Positions 28,074-36,800 of a stretch of DNA of 64,000 nt are shown here, one piece after another. Position 1 is the stretch's first letter. Each line of letters opens with the position of its first letter. The DNA comes from JAAZMI01 sp050948785 (lineage in GTDB: Bacteria; Bacillota; Dethiobacteria; DTU022; UBA8154). The notes under the pieces are model-generated. The model had not been told where the DNA came from. It saw only the letters and a list, made by a program, of their open reading frames with translations, and ran no database searches. The stretch covers positions 186,001 through 250,000 of the forward strand of contig JBMNEM010000001.1 of assembly GCA_050948785.1 (NCBI GenBank). The letters run 5' to 3'. A program made the position numbers and the translations under genes.

Positions 28074-28771
28074 AGTCTCTTCGGCCTGCAGTATCAAGGA
28101 AAGCGATCATTATTTTTACCAGAATTCCTCTGCCGGGCCAAACAAAAACAAGATTGCAGCGGGAACTGACCCCTGAACAGTCTGCAGCGGCTCAAAACGG
28201 CTTTTTAAAGGACGTATATCACACATGCTGCTTGCTTCCTCATGACCTTTTTGTTTTCTATACACCGGGAAAGGAAAGTGCGGAGAAAGCACTGAAGAAG
28301 ATACTGTCAGGGGAAAAACAGAAACAGTTTTATCGCCAGCAGGGAGAAGGCTTGGGAGATAAAATGTTCCGGGCTATCTCTTTTTTATTGGGAAAACACT
28401 ATGGTGCCTGCGTACTTATAGGTTCCGATATACCACAGATGAAAGCTTTTCATATAGAGGAAGCTTTTCGCCTTTTAGAGAGCAATGATGTGGTCTTTGG
28501 TCCCAGTCTTGACGGCGGATACTATCTTGTTGGGATGAAAAAGCCACATCGCATCGTTTTTGAGGAATTTGAAGAAGGGGGGGGTACTGTCCTGGAAAAA
28601 GCAATTCGCTTGTCTGCAAGAGCTAATCTCAGATGCGGTATCGGCCCTCCTTGTCCGGATATCGATGAACCTGAAGAGCTGAAACGCCTGGTGCATCAGA
28701 TCGCAACAGGAGAAGAGAAGGGCTGTTTCCATACCAGGCACTTTTTACAGAAGATTCATTGGTTAAAGTAG
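28070..28771 (+). CDS. small glycosyltransferase, TIGR04282-like
   Basis: Predicted 233 residues. The frame opens further upstream, but ATG 28070 overlaps the preceding stop and is preceded by AGGAGCA. Landmarks are IIIFTRIPLPGQTKTRL, VLIGSDIPQM and GPSLDGGYYLVGM, typical of the nucleotidyltransferase-like GT-A family TIGR04282 found in arsenosugar-type clusters. It probably transfers or activates a sugar in the cytoplasm. It pairs with the next gene, the TIGR04283-like partner. Confidence 0.83.
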   Translation: MKSLRPAVSRKAIIIFTRIPLPGQTKTRLQRELTPEQSAAAQNGFLKDVYHTCCLLPHDLFVFYTPGKESAEKALKKILSGEKQKQFYRQQGEGLGDKMFRAISFLLGKHYGACVLIGSDIPQMKAFHIEEAFRLLESNDVVFGPSLDGGYYLVGMKKPHRIVFEEFEEGGGTVLEKAIRLSARANLRCGIGPPCPDIDEPEELKRLVHQIATGEEKGCFHTRHFLQKIHWLK

Positions 28772-28788
28772 GCGGAGGAGTGGTAAAA

Positions 28789-29463
28789 ATGCATGTATCT
28801 ATTGTAATCCCAATAATAAATGAAGCCGGTATGATCCAGGCCTGTATGGAAAACTTGCGCGCACTGGAAGGCGAATTTGATGTTCTTTTTGTTGATGGCG
28901 GCAGTACGGACGGCACGCTGGATATCATCGGCTCCTCTTATCCTCTCATCTCTTGTGCGAAAGGCAGAGCGAAACAGATGAATGAGGGGGCCTCACATAC
29001 CAGTGGTGATGTATTGCTCTTTTTGCACTGCGACAGCCTGCTGCCCAAAGATGCGATCAAGCAAATTCGGGTGGTTCTGGAAGAAGGATATAGCTTCGGC
29101 TGTTTTCGGATTGCCTTTGATACCCGCGGCTTTTGGATGAAGTGCTGTGCTTTTCTTTCCAACATGCGTGTTAGGTGGCGCAGGATTGCTTTTGGAGACC
29201 AGGGGATTTTTATGACCCGATTACTGTTTGAATCCATCGGAGGATTTCCGGAGCTGCCTATTATGGAAGATTATCAACTTTCTTTGATGCTGCGGGGCAA
29301 GGTCCCTCTGGGGCAGGCAAGAGGTCCTCTGCTCACATCAGGACGGCGGTTTGAAGACGGAGGTGTGTTGAGGACTATCTGGTTGATGCAGTGTTTGCAG
29401 CACCGGTTTCGGCGAGGTGATGATATCCACCTGATCAGCCGGTTGTATCAAGACATTCGGTAA
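28789..29463 (+). CDS. GT2 glycosyltransferase, TIGR04283-like
   Basis: Predicted 224 residues from ATG 28789 after GGAGGAG. The GT-A core starts HVSIVIPIINEAGMIQ and has VLFVDGGSTDGTLD (DXD region), LLFLHCDSLLPKD and FGDQGIFMTRLLFESIGGFP. The family TIGR04283 is a small membrane-associated glycosyltransferase that accompanies TIGR04282 and ArsS. It lies 17 bp after its partner. Sugar and acceptor cannot be told from sequence. Confidence 0.85.
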   Translation: MHVSIVIPIINEAGMIQACMENLRALEGEFDVLFVDGGSTDGTLDIIGSSYPLISCAKGRAKQMNEGASHTSGDVLLFLHCDSLLPKDAIKQIRVVLEEGYSFGCFRIAFDTRGFWMKCCAFLSNMRVRWRRIAFGDQGIFMTRLLFESIGGFPELPIMEDYQLSLMLRGKVPLGQARGPLLTSGRRFEDGGVLRTIWLMQCLQHRFRRGDDIHLISRLYQDIR

Positions 29464-29497
29464 TAGCTCTCCAGGAAAGGAGCGAGGAATTCAGAAA

Positions 29498-30472
29498 ATG
29501 AAACATAGTGATAAATGCATCCATTGTGGAGCGTGTACCTCCAAGTGTTCCTTCTTGCAAAAATACGGCCTTGATTTATCCGGTCTGGAAAACAGGCCTG
29601 AACTGGCATATCACTGTTTTTTATGTGGGGAATGTCATAGGGTATGTCCGGTTGAGATCGATGGGTGCAGGATCAGCTTAACACTCAGGCGCCAAATTTT
29701 GCATGAAGCGAAAGACCGTATGCTGCTCAAGGATTACCGGATAATGGTACTGGAAAAAAAGAACTATCTATTCCGTAATTACCGCCATGGACGGCATGCT
29801 TCCGTTTTTTTCCCGGGATGCAACTTCCCGTCCCTTTTCCCTGGAAACACAAAAAATATGATCGCGCTGTTGCAGAAAACAGCGGACATTGGTACGGTTT
29901 TTGACTGCTGTGGAAAACCGATTGCAGAACTGGGGATGGAGAAAGAAGAGAAGCTGATTATCGATCGCATGGAGAAATCGTTTCAAAGACTGGGGATTAA
30001 GGAAATTATTACAGCCTGCCCTAACTGCTATTTTTATTTAAAGCCCCGCCTGTCTGTTCATATCTTGAGTATTTATGAAAAATTATCACAACTCTCTCTT
30101 GGAACGCCACTAAAAGCAGAAATAATCCACCTGTTTGTACCCTGTCCGGATCGAGACAGTCAAGTGTTTCTGAAACAGTTACAGCCGTTTTTACAGGGCA
30201 AGATAAAAAAAGTGGAAGGAGTTCAATGCTGTGGGCTTGGGGGATGCGCCACAAAAAAAGAACCGGGATTGTCAATGGAATTTACAAAAACAATACGGCA
30301 ACAAGCCCTGCCCCGGTTGTATACCTACTGTGCATCCTGTACAGGTAAGCTGCTCCGGGACGGCTGTCAGGATGTGTATCATCTTCTACCTGAAATCATG
30401 AATGTTGAAGAATCCATACCGCTGGGCGGCATACATTCTTTGTTTAACCGAGTCGCCTTTAGTTTTTATTAA
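29498..30472 (+). CDS. (Fe-S)-binding protein, CCG-domain oxidoreductase subunit
   Basis: Predicted 324 residues. Two [4Fe-4S] ferredoxin motifs occur at the start, CIHCGACTSKCSF and CFLCGECHRVCPV, followed by two CCG-type cysteine domains (FDCCGKPIAELGM and VQCCGLGGCATKK). This is the layout of GlpC/HdrB/glycolate-oxidase-type electron-transfer proteins. It lies 34 bp after the glycosyltransferase and is probably in the same transcript. It likely passes electrons to a partner not present here. Confidence 0.85.
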   Translation: MKHSDKCIHCGACTSKCSFLQKYGLDLSGLENRPELAYHCFLCGECHRVCPVEIDGCRISLTLRRQILHEAKDRMLLKDYRIMVLEKKNYLFRNYRHGRHASVFFPGCNFPSLFPGNTKNMIALLQKTADIGTVFDCCGKPIAELGMEKEEKLIIDRMEKSFQRLGIKEIITACPNCYFYLKPRLSVHILSIYEKLSQLSLGTPLKAEIIHLFVPCPDRDSQVFLKQLQPFLQGKIKKVEGVQCCGLGGCATKKEPGLSMEFTKTIRQQALPRLYTYCASCTGKLLRDGCQDVYHLLPEIMNVEESIPLGGIHSLFNRVAFSFY

Positions 30473-30500
30473 AGCATCATAAATGAGAGGCTCGTGAAAC

Positions 30501-31088
30501 ATGAATCTGGCGAATAAAGTAACGCTAATAAGGATTTTTTTAGCACCTGTTATTATGTTTGTTTTATTGAATGGAATCATTCCATACGGGGCTTTTGCGG
30601 CTGCAGCTATTTTTATTCTCGCCACGCTAACGGATAAACTGGATGGTTATATTGCACGCAAACAACAAAATGTAACACGTTTTGGCGAAATAATGGATCC
30701 CATCGCTGATAAAATTTTAATTTCAGCAGCGATTATTTCTCTGGTCCAGCTGGATGCCTTGAGCCCATGGATCGCCTTTTTGATCATCTCTAGGGAATTT
30801 GCCGTTACAGGTTTGCGTTTAATCGCTGTTGAAGAAGGTAGAGATATCAAGGTAAATATCTGGGGTAAAATTAAAACCGTAGCCCAAATTATCATGGTAA
30901 TTGTTCTTATTATTGAGCTGGCAGTAAAATCCGGCCCTTCTCTTCCAGCGAGCTGGTTTCAATCGCTAGTTTATATATATCCTGCAACAATTATCTCCTC
31001 TTTATCTCTTATGGTAGCCGTTTTTATTACGCTTATTTCAGGAATATTTTATTTTTATGAGTACATAAGATTTATGAAAGTAAGTTAA
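30501..31088 (+). CDS. pgsA: CDP-diacylglycerol-glycerol-3-phosphate 3-phosphatidyltransferase
   Basis: Predicted 195 residues with several membrane spans and the CDP-alcohol phosphotransferase motif DKLDGYIARKQQNVTRFGEI followed by MDPIADK, giving the D-G-x2-A-R-x8-G-x3-D-x3-D pattern in full. It makes phosphatidylglycerol phosphate at the membrane. Length is normal. It lies 28 bp behind the Fe-S protein gene. It may be a core gene or a specialised paralogue serving the lipid/sugar pathway of this cluster; most clostridia keep pgsA next to other housekeeping genes, so the placement is unusual. Confidence 0.88.
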   Translation: MNLANKVTLIRIFLAPVIMFVLLNGIIPYGAFAAAAIFILATLTDKLDGYIARKQQNVTRFGEIMDPIADKILISAAIISLVQLDALSPWIAFLIISREFAVTGLRLIAVEEGRDIKVNIWGKIKTVAQIIMVIVLIIELAVKSGPSLPASWFQSLVYIYPATIISSLSLMVAVFITLISGIFYFYEYIRFMKVS

Positions 31089-31253
31089 ATTTTTTAATGT
31101 GTCCCGAAACTTTCCCCCAGGATGTCTTCCATGCAAGCAACAAAAGCAGCATTCTGTTTTGAGTATACCACAAAAACGAGTTTTATTATAGATTTAGTGT
31201 TGACAAACTACGATGCAAGAATAGCGGTATTATTGCCCTTTAACATAAATTCC

Positions 31254-31643
31254 CTATTTTTTCATATCCTCCACCATGGAGACAATGGGGTAGAACTCAT
31301 TATAATGCTTTTGGATGAACATGGCATTGCGTTTTTTATACAAACGAGCGGCAAGTTTGTCGGCAATGGGGAGGATGGTCCGCTCATGAGCGCACAGAAT
31401 CGGAGAGACACGATCTATACTCCCGGTGGCCTGTTTATTCAGACATCCGCAATAGTGATTGCAGCGAGTTCTTATCGCACAGTCAAGACAGGTCTCCTTC
31501 TCCGTTTCATTTTGCCGGTATAATTTGTCCTGCTTCTCTTTCTCAACTCCTGTTTTAACGCTGCCGATGGAGTAACCTTCATCACCCACGAACTGCACAC
31601 AGGGATACAAAAGGCCGTCAGGTGCCACGGACAGCTGTTAATG
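31254..31643 (-). pseudogene. radical SAM/SPASM peptide maturase, C-terminal remnant
   Basis: The minus strand encodes VAPDGLLYPCVQFVGDE and CLDCAIRTRCNHYCGCLNKQ, the SPASM cysteine pattern of peptide-modifying radical SAM enzymes. Then it runs to IQKHYNEFYPIVSMVEDM. Only the C-terminal ~130 residues are present, without the radical SAM core. Upstream it is fused out of frame to an IstB remnant near 31640. No precursor peptide gene is seen nearby. Confidence 0.7.
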
Positions 31644-31985
31644 AATTCTACCTGTTCCCGTAAATCTGCATAATTGTTTAGATCTGCCTCCCGGGCATCT
31701 TCTTCAAAACTATGCCTGATGGCCGGCAGCCGTAATTCTTTGCAGTAACCCTCAATATGTTCTTTTATCTCCTGTTTTGTAATCATAATACCTGGGCTCC
31801 TTGCTCGAGTGTGTTAGCACTGCCGTTTAGAATCTGGCTATAAGCATTGAGAATGCTTTTAGACAGAATTACAGTATCATCCTCATCCTTGGGGGAGAAA
31901 ATGTCGTTACTGCGGTTACAGATAGAGACGATTTTTTCAGTTGAAAGATGGGTAGGAGATGCTTTCTTCAGGGCTTCCACAGCTG
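31640..31985 (-). pseudogene. IS21-type istA/istB remnant
   Basis: The end of an IstA-like frame (EALKKASPTHLSTEKIV, to 31783) overlaps by four bases a start of an IstB-like frame (MITKQEIKEHIEGYCKELRL). This is the coupled istA-istB layout of IS21 elements. Both are cut: istA at 31985 against the M56 gene, istB at about 31640 against the radical SAM remnant. It is unrelated in detail to the complete IS21 at 53 kb. Confidence 0.6.
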
Positions 31986-32557
31986 ATTGTACTTACCAGA
32001 TAATCAAGCCGCTTGATATGCTCCTGCTCATGGCAGAGTATATAACCCCGCTCGCGCTCTGTAAGATTTAGAGGCAAGTAGATTTTGGGTTTTACAAATC
32101 CACAGACGAAGGGGCTCTGGATAAGATCGGTTTCATAAATGTTTTCTCTGACGAGGGTTGCCGTGCTGATTTGATTTTTCAGGCGCAGGTAGGAGATCGC
32201 AGCATAGAGGAGTAAAGCGGCGACACCTGCTAGCCAGAGAAGCGTCCCCGCAGTAATCAATAGCTGCAGATGGTTTATGCCGGCAAAGGGGCTTGCCGCC
32301 GGCAGCGAGGCGCTGAAAGCAGCGCTCATGCTATCAAGGCCAGTTTTCACTGTAGGCGTTCCCATGATGCCGATATCTTGCGGTATGTACTGGTTTGAGG
32401 ACGTGCCGGTTTGTGCAGGCTGTATGAACCCTAACAGGCTAAACGCAGAGGAAAAGCTGAAGGGGCAAATAAGCCGAAAGAGCACAACACTCCAGAGAGC
32501 ATAGGAAAACGCTTTAGGTGCCTTTTTTAGCATCAAGCGGGCGATAATCTTTGTCAA
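31986..32557 (-). pseudogene. M56 (BlaR1-like) membrane sensor protease, truncated
   Basis: Residues read MLKKAPKAFSYALWSVVLFR then, further on, SPFVCGFVKPKIYLPLNL and ILCHEQEHIKRLDYLV, which contains the HExxH zinc motif of the BlaR1/MecR1 M56 peptidases. The frame departs from the family right after DYLV at the IS21 remnant, and the first membrane span is also lost on the 5' side. A working protein would need another membrane region and a sensor domain. It is not functional. Confidence 0.8.
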
Positions 32558-32594
32558 TAGAAAAAAAGAATAAAATATTAATCAAAGAAAAGAG

Positions 32595-32730
32595 GGTGAG
32601 AAAATAATGTGGCGCGGGTGCGAATATCAATATTCGATAAGAATAGACAAAATAATGAAAGGATTCCTGTGACTGGAAATAGAATAATGTCATATTAAGA
32701 AAATTTATATTTGTTTTGCTGCCTGAATTT
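32595..32730 (+). repeat. dispersed repeat A, copy 1
   Basis: About 135 bp that recur at 59946-60082 with roughly 85% identity by eye, including the block GACTGGAAATAGAATAATGT. A shorter relative is at 60968-61030. Each copy sits at the edge of a broken gene. Confidence 0.75.
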
Positions 32731-32807
32731 ATTAAATTTTTTTGGGTTACTGAAAGAAATCTTACTCCAATATTATCCACGCTCTTATATTCAAAGAGGT
32801 GACGATT

Positions 32808-32936
32808 GTGGCAGACAAAATATTATTGCCTGATAATTTAAGAGATAGAGACCTTTATGTTTATGTAATACGATTTGAAGAAGGGAAAACCTTAATTTTT
32901 GTAGGGGGGACGAAACATGGAAGGCTACTATATTGA
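32808..32936 (+). CDS. tiny protein, overlaps the YdjM-like gene
   Basis: GTG 32808 follows AAAGAGGTGACGATT and gives a 42-residue frame, MADKILLPDNLRDRDLYVYV…GRLLY. It ends 20 bases inside the next gene, in another frame. The overlap and ribosome site suggest a translated leader or small partner of the membrane protein. No family recognised. It could equally be a chance frame; the acidic-basic composition looks protein-like. Confidence 0.4.
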   Translation: MADKILLPDNLRDRDLYVYVIRFEEGKTLIFVGGTKHGRLLY

Positions 32937-33753
32937 AGCCAAACGGTTTTCTGAAGAAGCGAAGCTGATTATGTCACGGCTTTCCAAGAACGAACTGCTT
33001 CAAATAATTGCAGGTTCATTCACTAAGTCACTGGATGCCTTGATCACCAGTAAAATAATAACCCTTAAGAAGTTTTCCTCATTTCTATATAATACCGGCG
33101 TTATAATGAAAGATTTTTTTACCCGTGAATTCGCAAGCGCCCGAACTAATTTCAAGGGTTATCTAAGGGGAGTCACACCTAGAATAATGGATGCAACGCT
33201 AGAAAACTTTTGTTATGGGAAAACGTATATCAACAATAAAATTAAAGAGTTTAACCAGTTAGACTTCACACAAAAAAAGGATCTTTTAATATCAGGTTTA
33301 CTTTGGACAGGCATGGTGTTTCTAGTTGGTGGAGGCCCGGATTTTGAGGGTGGCGCCCCCGATCTAGATATCAAAATGGGCGGTATTGGAAATCACCGGA
33401 GCGTTTTTTTTCACACCATTTTATTAGCCTTTTCATTAGAATTTACCTTTCGCTTTGTAGTCAATCTGCTCAGATGTGGTAGAAATTATCTTCCGCAAAG
33501 GCGCAGTGTAATCTGGAACGGAATTGATCGATTAATTAAAGAACTGGATCGCAACGAAAGTATAATGATCAGTGGAATCTGGGTCGGCATTGCCATTCAT
33601 CTGTTCAAGGATGCCAATATCTTTGCAGATCGGGTAAAACCATACGTTGGAATTCCTAAAGAGCTGTCGATGCAATCACATCAGAATATATTTGTGACGA
33701 ATTCCTTTTTGTCTTTCATATTTAGCAACCCCACCTCGGTGCGAAAAATTTAG
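32917..33753 (+). CDS. membrane protein with YdjM/DUF457-like metal motif
   Basis: Predicted 278 residues with GGGGGG eight bases before ATG. The centre reads GGAPDLDIKMGGIGNHRS then VFFHTILLAFSLEFTFRF; a second conserved-looking motif is GIAIHLFKDANIFADR. The order PDxD … HRS…H … HLxxD resembles the metal-binding core of the YdjM/DUF457 membrane hydrolase family, although the rest is unlike it. Two or three membrane spans are likely. It directly precedes a giant helicase-nuclease gene with ~107 bp between, suggesting a functional unit. Confidence 0.55.
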   Translation: MEGYYIEAKRFSEEAKLIMSRLSKNELLQIIAGSFTKSLDALITSKIITLKKFSSFLYNTGVIMKDFFTREFASARTNFKGYLRGVTPRIMDATLENFCYGKTYINNKIKEFNQLDFTQKKDLLISGLLWTGMVFLVGGGPDFEGGAPDLDIKMGGIGNHRSVFFHTILLAFSLEFTFRFVVNLLRCGRNYLPQRRSVIWNGIDRLIKELDRNESIMISGIWVGIAIHLFKDANIFADRVKPYVGIPKELSMQSHQNIFVTNSFLSFIFSNPTSVRKI

Positions 33754-33754
33754 G

Positions 33755-33768
33755 TTATGTTAACATAA
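33755..33768. promoter_or_regulatory. perfect 14-bp palindrome TTATGTTAACATAA
   Basis: A perfect inverted repeat between the YdjM-like gene and the helicase gene, about 93 bp upstream of the latter. It may be an operator; there is no regulator gene beside it. Confidence 0.35.
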
Positions 33769-33860
33769 TACAAAGTATAACAGTAACAATTTAAAATTAT
33801 AGGAGATTTAAATAAACAGTAGTTGATGTAGCCACAATTCATATAAACGGGGTCTGTGTG

Positions 33861-36800
33861 ATGGCTGGGGGTTACAAATACTGGAAAAAAACAAAATATA
33901 GTAAAGAAATTGATGAGGATTGGGGGCAATCATTAGACGATAAAGACGGTGTAGACTGGTTCAACTATATGCAAATGCGGGCTCCTGATGATGACGAGTT
34001 AGAAAGATGCTTTTGGCACAGCTATGGTTATTATGTTGAAGTCCTTGATGACTACTTTATTGTGAACACTGAGGATGAGGAAGATGACACGGATGGGGAA
34101 CCCCTTCCGTATTCTGATGAGGCAATTTACTGGTATGGGGAATCCCCTCCATTTTTTGATGAGGAAAGTCTTTTGTTTGAGGACGTCCACCCATTTTCTG
34201 ATGAGGGAGATGAACAATGTAACATTATGAACACAAAAATTCCCTGGCAGAAAATTGTTGAACACCACAAGGAAATAACAAGGCGCGCTGAAGAAGCTTT
34301 CTTTTCTTTGCTTATTACAAACCAACCGTCAGATCGATGGTCTTCAATTGACCATTTTTCACCGGAACATTTGCATGGTCCCTGGAAAATTGCAGATTCT
34401 TCACTGACAAGTCTTCCACTGAAAAGAAGCATTTTCAACGAGGAGAACCGGGAATTATATTTGGGGGGGCCCTGTTTTGTGGCCTGGAAAAAGAATAAAA
34501 ATGGCTTCTCAGCATTTTGGCAGCCTATTCTTTATCGTGCAGTAAGGGTGACCCCTGAAGAGGACGGTTTTCTTGTTATAGAACCCGATCAGGGAAACTG
34601 GGATATATCGCCACTGGTTTATGATTTTTTGGATAAGAAGAACATTTGTCCTGAACAACCCTTTGAAGAATTAATGATGGATATTATTGAAAAAGCGCAC
34701 AAGTACGCCTCTGATTTGAATGAAGATATAACCAGTTATTTAATTAACGGCATAGGGCAAAGCGTGCCGGAACTTGGAGAGAAGCTTCAAGAACGTTTTA
34801 ATCAAAAAGGCCAGGCTTCTAAACCTTCGGATTGGGTGTTGTTTACACCTGCAGAAGCTTCAGCCTTAACACGAAACCTTTTATCTGACTACAACCAGTT
34901 GGAGAGGGCGCTTCAGCAAGATACAGATGCCATAGGTGGCCTGCGGTTGTTAGTCCAGGGTGTCAATTTGACAGAGGACAGGATCCCAGTTTCGGTGTTA
35001 CCAATAGTGCCTTTAAATGAAAGTCAACTGGCGGCGGTTGAGGGCATTCTCAGAAAAAAACCGGTTACGATGGTTAGCGGTCCCCCGGGATGTGGTAAAA
35101 GCCAGGTGGTTGTGTCAACAATACTTAATGCATGGGCTCAGGGTAGCACGGTTCTATTTGCAAGCAACAACAATGAGGCCGTGGACGTTGTCAGAGAAAG
35201 GCTGAAGCCTTTTGAAGATTTGTTTCCGATTAGTGTGCGGGCAGGCAAGCGTGATCTTAACAATGTACAGGAAGTAATCCGGCGGGTAATCAATATAATT
35301 GGTTACAAAAATGAGGTTACAAGAAGTTTGCAAGAGGTTTCTGTTAACGAAAGAAATGAACTATTAAAGCAAAAACTTAAATTGCAGGCCCACCTGGAAA
35401 GCAAACTCCCGCAAATCGTCAGCCAGAGTGTTCATTCTGCCATTAATGCTTACGGTATATATCGGGAAATCAGGGAGGATCTCGAGGAAAGAATAAAAAT
35501 TCTTACCGGAGAACTAGCGGAACTTGGATACAGCATGGAGCCCGATATTTTTGAAACCGCAATATTAAACCCGTTCCAGGAATGGATTAATGAAATTGGC
35601 CTGGTAAAAACAAACATTACACAGTACAGGATAAAATATAGACGTTATACAGATGAAATCAACTATTTAACAGGTAAAAGGGATCGTCTGTTCGCCTCCA
35701 TCGGTGGTGTCACTGACGCTATTGAGTCGTGGGAATGGCTTTCCGCAGAGGCGGCTATAGAGAAACAGAAATCATGGCTGACACAATTTATAACGCTCAT
35801 GGAAACCCCACTTGAAGAAAAATTAAAACCATATTACTGGCAAACTGACTTTAATTTCTGGAAAAATGAGGAGCATGCAAGACAATGGGCTGATGAAGCA
35901 ATTAATGCATCCGGGCAGATTTTTCAAATGCTGATCCAGGAAAAACATTTGTTAATTCAAAGCTTTGAATTAGAAAGCGAACGGGCGACGGCTAGACAGA
36001 ATTTAGAGAACGCAGGCATCCATGTACACGAAGAAATATCGCGGGAAACAATAAAAGACTGGCTTCAAGTATATTCTTTTTTAAGCACCATTCCACAGCG
36101 TTCATTTGATTGGCTTCCCTTCTCGGAAAAAAGTAAAGCCTTGCGGGAAATACGTAAAATTGAAAACAACTTGCGCCGCCAGGTGCCTGTTTCTGTATGG
36201 CGTGATGCAGGAACCCTGGATGCTGAAGGGAGAGCCAGGCTGTGCCGATCGTTGGAATTAATTGATGAATGGCTCAAGATCAATGAAAAATGGCAAAGTT
36301 TTAGTTCAACCCGTCTTAAAATTGATAAACAATTTGACCAGTTCAGGGATAAGCTACAAGAGCTACAATTTTATGATTTTCCTGATGACTGGGATATATT
36401 TCTGTGGGAAGAAACAGCCCGCCAACTGTCTAAACGTGCACAGGTTGCAGAACAGGCAGCTATATCACATTTTAAGAAACGTGAGTACATGGAAACCCAA
36501 AATTCAATTGTTGATGTCTGTAAATCTTTTCAAAGCCTAAATAGCGGTTTGCCTGTACGGGAATACTGGGTAAAGCAAGATGGGGCAGCCTGGAAAGATG
36601 TAACCAAAAAAGCCATATCTGACTTTGATCTTGCAGATCTAAATGAGTTAAAAAAGCTCTATTATGAAGGCTCGATGGACAGGTTTATAGCCACCTGGGA
36701 TGAAATGTCCAAAATACAGGCAGCTATCAATGAGAAGAAGCATCAATTGGAAATTTTAATTCCAGAATCTGCACTTATAGAACAATGGTGGAGTCGCCGC

